A stretch of 64,000 nt of DNA, taken from NCBI RefSeq assembly GCF_030296555.1, contig NZ_AP027728.1, positions 2,976,001-3,040,000 of the forward strand, written 5' to 3'. The stretch is from Microbacterium suwonense (GTDB taxonomy: Bacteria > Actinomycetota > Actinomycetes > Actinomycetales > Microbacteriaceae). A program made the position numbers and the translations under genes. The notes under the pieces are model-generated. The model worked only from the letters and a program-made list of their open reading frames with translations, had not been told where the DNA came from and made no database searches. Shown here piece after piece: positions 60,002-64,000 of the stretch; position 1 is the stretch's first letter, and each line of letters begins with the position of its first letter.

Positions 60002-60637
60002 TCAGGACAGGGTGATGGTCTGGTCGTTCAGCTCCGCGGCATCCGCATCCCACAGCCCGACGACCGCGCGGGCCAGCGCGTCGGCGTCGAGTCCGCCGTC
60101 GGCACGGAAGACGACGGATGCCGCCTGCAGCGTCGCGCCCGCATCCCTGGCCGCCTTCGCGTAGCCCTGGGCGACGGCACGCGCCCACGTCTCGCTCGCG
60201 GCCTTCATGCTCGCGTAGTTCGCGCCGCCGGCGAGTGGGCGTTCCACAACGGTCGATGACACGATCGCGAAGCGCCCGGCATCCGATGTCCTGATCGCCG
60301 CGTCGAACGCGCGGCTGGTCGCACGCACGGCCTGCAGTGCTGGCAGCAGAGCGTCGAAGTCCTCATCAGTCTGCCCGGCCAGGCCGCCGCCGCCGCGCCA
60401 GCCGCCGACCAGCGACACCACCCCGTCCACGGCGCCCACACGCTCGGCCAGTTCGGTCATCTCCGCCAGCGAGGTGGCATCCGCGACCTCGGTCTGCGCT
60501 CCGGCATCCGACAGCTGCGCCAGCCGCTGGGGCGACCGGCCGGTCGCGATCACCCGGGCGCCGGCGTCCAGGAGCGCTCGGGCGGTGGTCAGACCTGCGG
60601 CGCTGCTTGCGCCGGCGAGGAGGACGGTGCGGTTCAT
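60002..60637 (-). CDS. SDR-family oxidoreductase
   Basis: A 211-residue Rossmann short-chain dehydrogenase: cofactor site LLAGASSAAGLTTARALLDAGARVIATGRS, a divergent NNAG-like segment VDGVVSLVGGWRGG, Ser in IVSSTVVERP and catalytic YASMKAA (Tyr-x-x-x-Lys). The ATG at 60637 starts the fold; an upstream in-frame start adds only palindrome-derived residues. Substrate unknown. Confidence 0.85.
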   Translation of the reverse strand: MNRTVLLAGASSAAGLTTARALLDAGARVIATGRSPQRLAQLSDAGAQTEVADATSLAEMTELAERVGAVDGVVSLVGGWRGGGGLAGQTDEDFDALLPALQAVRATSRAFDAAIRTSDAGRFAIVSSTVVERPLAGGANYASMKAASETWARAVAQGYAKAARDAGATLQAASVVFRADGGLDADALARAVVGLWDADAAELNDQTITLS

Positions 60638-60653
60638 GGATTCTCCTGTCACA

Positions 60654-60726
60654 GATGTCGGCGCAGACGACGGATGTCGGCGGATACTGGGCGTTTCCGC
60701 CGACATCCGTCGAATCTGCCGACATC
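60654..60726. repeat. Long palindrome with GATGTCGGCGGA arms
   Basis: ACGGATGTCGGCGGA at 60670-60684 matches TCCGCCGACATCCGT at 60696-60710 perfectly; the pairing extends outward through GATGTCGGC and CCGACATC to a 31-base near-perfect stem. It sits between the SDR start and the DUF6421 gene end, both on the minus strand. After it GGCTGAAGAGCCG-type short repeats occur at about 60740-60790. Confidence 0.8.
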
Positions 60727-60799
60727 CGTATCCTGCCAGCCGCGCGGGCTGAAGAGCCGCGCGGGCTGAAGAGCCGTGCGGGCTGAAGATCGGTGCGGT

Positions 60800-62220
60800 C
60801 TATAGGTCGGTGCCGCGGATGCCGACGGTCGACTCGATGACCGGCTTCATCTTCTTGCTGAGCGCTTCGAAGAACATCGACAGCGGGAACTCGTCGTCCA
60901 GTACCTGATCGGTGTATCCCTTGGGCGCGCCGGCGAGGATCTCGTCCGGCAGACCGCGGGCCCACACGGATGCCGGGTTGGGAGTCAGCACGCTGCGCAC
61001 CAGGTCGTACGCCGCCAGCCAGTGTGCGGTCTTCGGCCGGTCGATCGAACGCCAGTACAGCTCATCGATCGCATCTCCGAGGGCGACCACCGCGTCGGGC
61101 ACGCCGTCCCAGTCGAAGGCGAGCTTCGTGTCGGTCCAGTGCAGCACGCCGCGCTGGTGCAGCCAGGCGAACAGCAGCTGCCCGCCCAGCCCGTCGTAGT
61201 TGCGCACCCGGGTGCCGGTGATCGCGAACCGGAAGATCCGGTCGAAGATCACCGCGTACTGCACGAGGCCGGCATGCTCGAGCATCTCCTGCTCGGCATC
61301 CGTCAGATCGTCGCCCGCGGAGAGCCGCTTCTGGATCCTGACCGACTCGCGGAAGGCGGTCAGATCGCACCGCAGCTCTTCCAGCGAGTAGAGGAAGAAC
61401 GGCATCCGCTGCTTGATCATGAACGGATCGAAGGGGAGGTCGCCGCGCATGTGGGTGCGGTCGTGGATGATGTCCCACATCACGAACGTCTTCTCGGTGA
61501 GGGACTGATCCTCCAGCATCCGCGCCGCCTCGGCGGGCAGGTCGAGCTTGGTGATCTCGGATGCCGCGCGCACGACGCGGCGGTAGCGGGCGGCCTCCCG
61601 GTCCTGGAAGATCGCCCCCAGGTGAATGACGGGATCTCCCGCATCGCGACCGTCTCCGGGAACAGCACCGCGGAGTTCGTGTCGTACCCGGGCGTGAAGT
61701 CGATCAGCCGCAGCGAGACGAACAGCTTGTTGCCGTAGTCGCCGGCCTCGAGCTCGGCGATGAACTCCGGCCAGATGGTCTCGACGATCAATGCCTCGAC
61801 GAGCCGCTCCGTGGAGCCGTTCTGGGTGTACATCGGGAAGACGACGAGATGACGGATGCCATCGATGCGGTGCTGTTGCGGCTGGAAGGCCATCAGCGAG
61901 TCGAGGAAGTCGGGCACGCCGAAGCCGCCGTCGGCCCAGCGTTGGAAGTCGACGACGAGAGCGTCGAGGTAGTCGGCGTCGTGCGGGAACGCAGGAGCGA
62001 GAGAGCGGATGCCGGCGACGATCGCGGCGACGTGCTCTGCGGCCGCGTCATGGTCGGACTTCTCGGGGATCGAGCCGTCCTTGATCTGCAGCGGGCGGAT
62101 CGCGATCGCGGCGTCCTTGAGGAGCTTCCACGCGTCGCTGCTCTCGGCGGTCGATGCGTCTTCCACGACTTCCGGTTCGCCGATGATGGCCTTGGTGTGG
62201 GTGGTGGTGGTGAGGGACAT
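60800..62220 (-). CDS. DUF6421 family protein, frameshifted at 61615-61619
   Basis: A 473-residue (repaired) protein. N-terminal part: IAIRPLQIKDGSIPEKSDHDAAAEHVAAIVAGI, FQRWADGGFGVPDFLDSLMAFQPQQHRIDGIRHLVVFPMYTQNGS; after one added G in the G5 run (minus strand) the frame continues AIFQDREAARYRRVVRAASEITKL, MWDIIHDRTHMRGDLPFDPFMIKQRMPFFLYSLEELRCD. His- and Asp-rich conserved patches suggest an enzyme, but the family has no assigned function. It is divergent from an Lrp-type regulator whose intergenic region holds palindromes, so it is probably its target. Confidence 0.8.
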
Positions 62221-62246
62221 CGGAACCTCCGATCGCGTGAAATAGT

Positions 62247-62269
62247 GGAAATGTTCCGGTGGTAACCGG
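62247..62269. promoter_or_regulatory. Palindromes between DUF6421 and Lrp-type genes
   Basis: GGAAATGTTCC at 62247-62257 and CCGGTGGTAACCGG at 62256-62269 are short adjoining palindromes in the 72-base region between divergent starts. They are the natural place for Lrp/AsnC-type binding. Confidence 0.45.
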
Positions 62270-62292
62270 TTGTGACCGTTATTCTTCCACGT

Positions 62293-62877
62293 ATGGATGA
62301 TGCTGTCGACCATACGCTCCTTGCCGTGATCTCCCGCGATGGGAGGGCGACCCTCGCCCAGCTGTCCGACGCCGTCGGGCTGTCGACCTCGGCCGTGCAG
62401 TCGCGCCTGAAGCGCCTGGAGAGCCGCGGCGTGATCACCGGCTACCAGGCCGTGCTCGACCCCGAGGCCGTCGGCGCCCCGCTGTCGGCGTTCATCGAGA
62501 TCACGCCGCTCGACCCGGCGCAGCCCGACAACGCCCCCGAACTGCTCGAGCACCTCACCGCCATCGAGGCGTGCCACTCGATCGCCGGCGACGCGGCGTA
62601 CATGCTGTTCGTGCGCGTCGCCTCGCCGCGTGCGCTGGAGCAGCTGGTGCGCGATGTGCGCCTCGCCGCGAACGTCAGCACGCGCACCACGGTCGTGCTG
62701 CAGACCTTCTACGAACGCCGCCCGATCGTCTCCCCCGGACCCCCTGATCCCCCGGGCTCCGGGGCCGCCCGGGCCCGGGGGCGACCCGGCGGATGCACTC
62801 CGGGGGCCGACACGCCAGATGTCGGACGCTTTTGCGGGAACGGTCCGACATGTGGCGTGTCGGCCCCCGATTCGTAA
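62293..62877 (+). CDS. Lrp/AsnC family transcriptional regulator with palindrome-derived C-terminus
   Basis: A 194-residue regulator, long for a family of about 150. Residues 5-60 are the AsnC HTH (LLAVISRDGRATLAQLSDAVGLSTSAVQSRLKRLESRGVITGYQAV), residues 65-140 the RAM ligand domain (YMLFVRVASPRALEQLVRDVRLAANVSTRTTVVL). From about residue 150 the frame runs Pro/Gly-rich into the 62801-62869 palindrome and ends just after it. ATG at 62293 chosen as the family start. It probably controls the divergent DUF6421 gene. Confidence 0.82.
   Translation: MDDAVDHTLLAVISRDGRATLAQLSDAVGLSTSAVQSRLKRLESRGVITGYQAVLDPEAVGAPLSAFIEITPLDPAQPDNAPELLEHLTAIEACHSIAGDAAYMLFVRVASPRALEQLVRDVRLAANVSTRTTVVLQTFYERRPIVSPGPPDPPGSGAARARGRPGGCTPGADTPDVGRFCGNGPTCGVSAPDS
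62801..62869. repeat. 27-base-arm palindrome inside the 3' end of the Lrp-type gene
   Basis: Positions 62801-62827 (starting CGGGGGCCGACACGCCA) and 62843-62869 (ending GTCGGCCCCCG) are complementary at 26 of 27 positions with a 15-base loop. It lies at the end of the transcript, as the other palindromes do, but here the reading frame passes through it. Confidence 0.85.
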
Positions 62878-62934
62878 CCGGACACCCAGGGCGCCCCGGG
62901 GCAGAAGACGGGCGGAGGGCAGACGGCGGGCGGG

Positions 62935-63789
62935 TCAGGACAGCAGTGCGCGGACCGCGGAGGCGGCCGTGGCGACGGCATCCGTCACGGGGGAACCGCG
63001 GCGCAGCGCAGCGAGCAGGGCTCCGGCGAAGGCGTCGCCGGTGCCCTTGACGGTGGTCGGGATGAGCGGATGCTCGAGGTCGGCGCGGCCTTCGCGGGTG
63101 ACCACGAGGTCGACCAGCGTGCTGCCGGCGACGGTGCCTCCGCTGATCACGGCCCATTCCGCGCGCGGGCCGAGCAGCGCGCGGGCTGCTGCCTCGGCAT
63201 CCGTCTGCGCGGCATCCGCGTCGTGCCCGCTCAGCAGCCCCAGCTCGAACCTGTTGGGCACGAATCCGGTGGCCAGCGGCAGCATCCGCTCGCGCAGCGC
63301 CGGGGCGACGGCCGGGTCGGTGTACAGGCCCACGTCGGCGTCGCCGAGGGTCGGGTCGACCAGCACGCGCAGGTCCGGTCGGCGCGCGACCAGCCGCTCG
63401 AGTGTGTCCGCGACGGCCTCCACCTGGTCGGGCGAGGCGAAGTAGCCGGTGCACACGCTGTCGATCTCGTCGAGCAAGCCCAGCGACTCCAGGTCGCGGA
63501 TGCTGCCGGCCAGCCAGTCCGCCGACATCGGAGCGGCATGCACGCTCGGATAGTGCGGCAGATTGCTCAGCACGATCGTGGGCAGCGGCACCACGCGCGC
63601 CTCGTCGAGCATCGGCAGCACGCCGTTCATGCCCACTGAGCCGAACGCGACCTGCGAGCCGATCAGCAGCACCTCAGCCGGATGCCGGTTCAGCTCCCAG
63701 CGGGTGCGCCCCTCCTCCCACGCCGGGACGCTCGCAGCGTCCGGGGTGCTCACCTCGCCCGGGGTGCTCGCGTCGCCCGGCGCGTTCAC
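62935..63789 (-). CDS. Pyridoxal/pyridoxine kinase (PdxY/PdxK type)
   Basis: A 284-residue kinase of the ribokinase fold that makes PLP from pyridoxal. [21 protein letters not shown] near residue 40 and [19 protein letters not shown] are the substrate side; [44 protein letters not shown] and the anion-hole/catalytic [14 protein letters not shown] near 250 confirm it. The first 25 residues are low-complexity. ATG overlaps the YggS stop, an apt PLP-supply/PLP-binding pair. Confidence 0.9.
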   Translation of the reverse strand: MNAPGDASTPGEVSTPDAASVPAWEEGRTRWELNRHPAEVLLIGSQVAFGSVGMNGVLPMLDEARVVPLPTIVLSNLPHYPSVHAAPMSADWLAGSIRDLESLGLLDEIDSVCTGYFASPDQVEAVADTLERLVARRPDLRVLVDPTLGDADVGLYTDPAVAPALRERMLPLATGFVPNRFELGLLSGHDADAAQTDAEAAARALLGPRAEWAVISGGTVAGSTLVDLVVTREGRADLEHPLIPTTVKGTGDAFAGALLAALRRGSPVTDAVATAASAVRALLS

Positions 63790-64000
63790 TTCGCGAAGCC
63801 CGGCCAGTACTCGGCATCCGAGGTGTTGCGGGCCCCGAAGATCGCCTGGCCGACGCGCACCACCGTCGCGCCCTCTTCGATGGCGGCCTGGTAGTCGCCG
63901 GACATCCCCATCGACAGCCCGCCGGGGCCGACGAGGTCGCGCTCACGCGCCTGATCGCGCAGATCTCGCAGGATGCGGAAGCACTCGCGCACGCGCTCGG
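63786..64000 (-). CDS. YggS/PROSC-type PLP homeostasis protein, C-terminal part (gene runs off the right edge)
   Basis: The last 71 codons of a PLP-binding fold III protein: [53 protein letters not shown]. The S-M-G-M-S-x-D-Y motif and the G-x-x-I-F-G-x-R end are diagnostic of YggS, which buffers free PLP. The N-terminus with the PLP Lys is outside. Overlaps pyridoxal kinase. Confidence 0.92.
   Translation of the reverse strand, partial: ERVRECFRILRDLRDQARERDLVGPGGLSMGMSGDYQAAIEEGATVVRVGQAIFGARNTSDAEYWPGFAK

Overview
The window is high-GC DNA with tightly packed short operons, many ATGA start/stop overlaps and a very frequent GGCATCCG/CGGATGCC word. Together with the gene content this points to an actinobacterium of the family Microbacteriaceae, most likely Microbacterium or a close relative (inference; no species can be named). 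It looks chromosomal: no phage, plasmid or intact insertion sequence is seen, and only one tRNA.

Layout. 1-4.9 kb: respiratory nitrate reductase narGHJI (narG truncated at the left edge) and a Cys-rich HTH regulator. 5-9 kb: HIT protein, tRNA-Ser(CGA), a small HTH/micropeptide pair, a YaeQ-family protein, an MFS exporter and an 18-cysteine copper-storage-type protein. 9-12.5 kb: a cassette of a tetraether-synthase-like radical SAM protein, a small membrane protein, a divergent Lgt-like protein and a Pro-rich membrane protein. 12.5-13.2 kb: an FBP/FusB-type zinc-finger protein behind a candidate peptide-plus-hairpin leader. 13.3-17.2 kb: PaaX-type regulator and the tryptophan-to-kynurenine genes kynU, an amidohydrolase and kynA. 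17.4-23.8 kb: cstA-ybdD, a LytS/LytTR two-component pair and a DUF485/acetate-type symporter. 23.8-27.2 kb: cysteine hydrolase, NCS1 permease, M18 aminopeptidase. 27.3-29.3 kb: a response regulator and histidine kinase divergent around a 15-residue peptide gene. 29.6-34.2 kb: second YidC, DUF6412 protein, reductase-like protein, two FHA-like proteins, CBS protein and small proteins. 34.3-41.7 kb: nitronate monooxygenase, purU, a GATase, a ClpC-type ATPase with a HAIR-like operator, an HTH-less LysR-like protein and a second Cys-rich regulator. 41.8-45.8 kb: two divergent PspC-domain genes with a response regulator. 45.9-56 kb: hexapeptide-repeat protein, Nei glycosylase, EI24 protein, Lhr helicase, nucleotidyltransferase-like protein, ABC-F protein, esterase. 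56-64 kb: Nudix-fold protein, M3 peptidase, threonine aldolase, SDR, DUF6421 protein with a divergent Lrp regulator, pyridoxal kinase and a partial YggS.

Two features cut across the window. First, at least thirteen genes are interrupted by frameshifts, and every one is repaired by adding one or two bases, mostly in short G/C runs or dinucleotide repeats; this looks like base dropout in the sequence rather than decay, so those genes are given as single loci. Second, several ends of transcription units carry long, near-perfect inverted repeats falling into recurring families (CCCGTCTAT type, CCGCCGAGACCCCT type and singletons).

The strongest candidates for undescribed biology are the radical SAM/Lgt-like cassette, the leaderless-peptide/hairpin leader in front of the FBP gene, and the kinase/regulator locus built around a 15-residue peptide.
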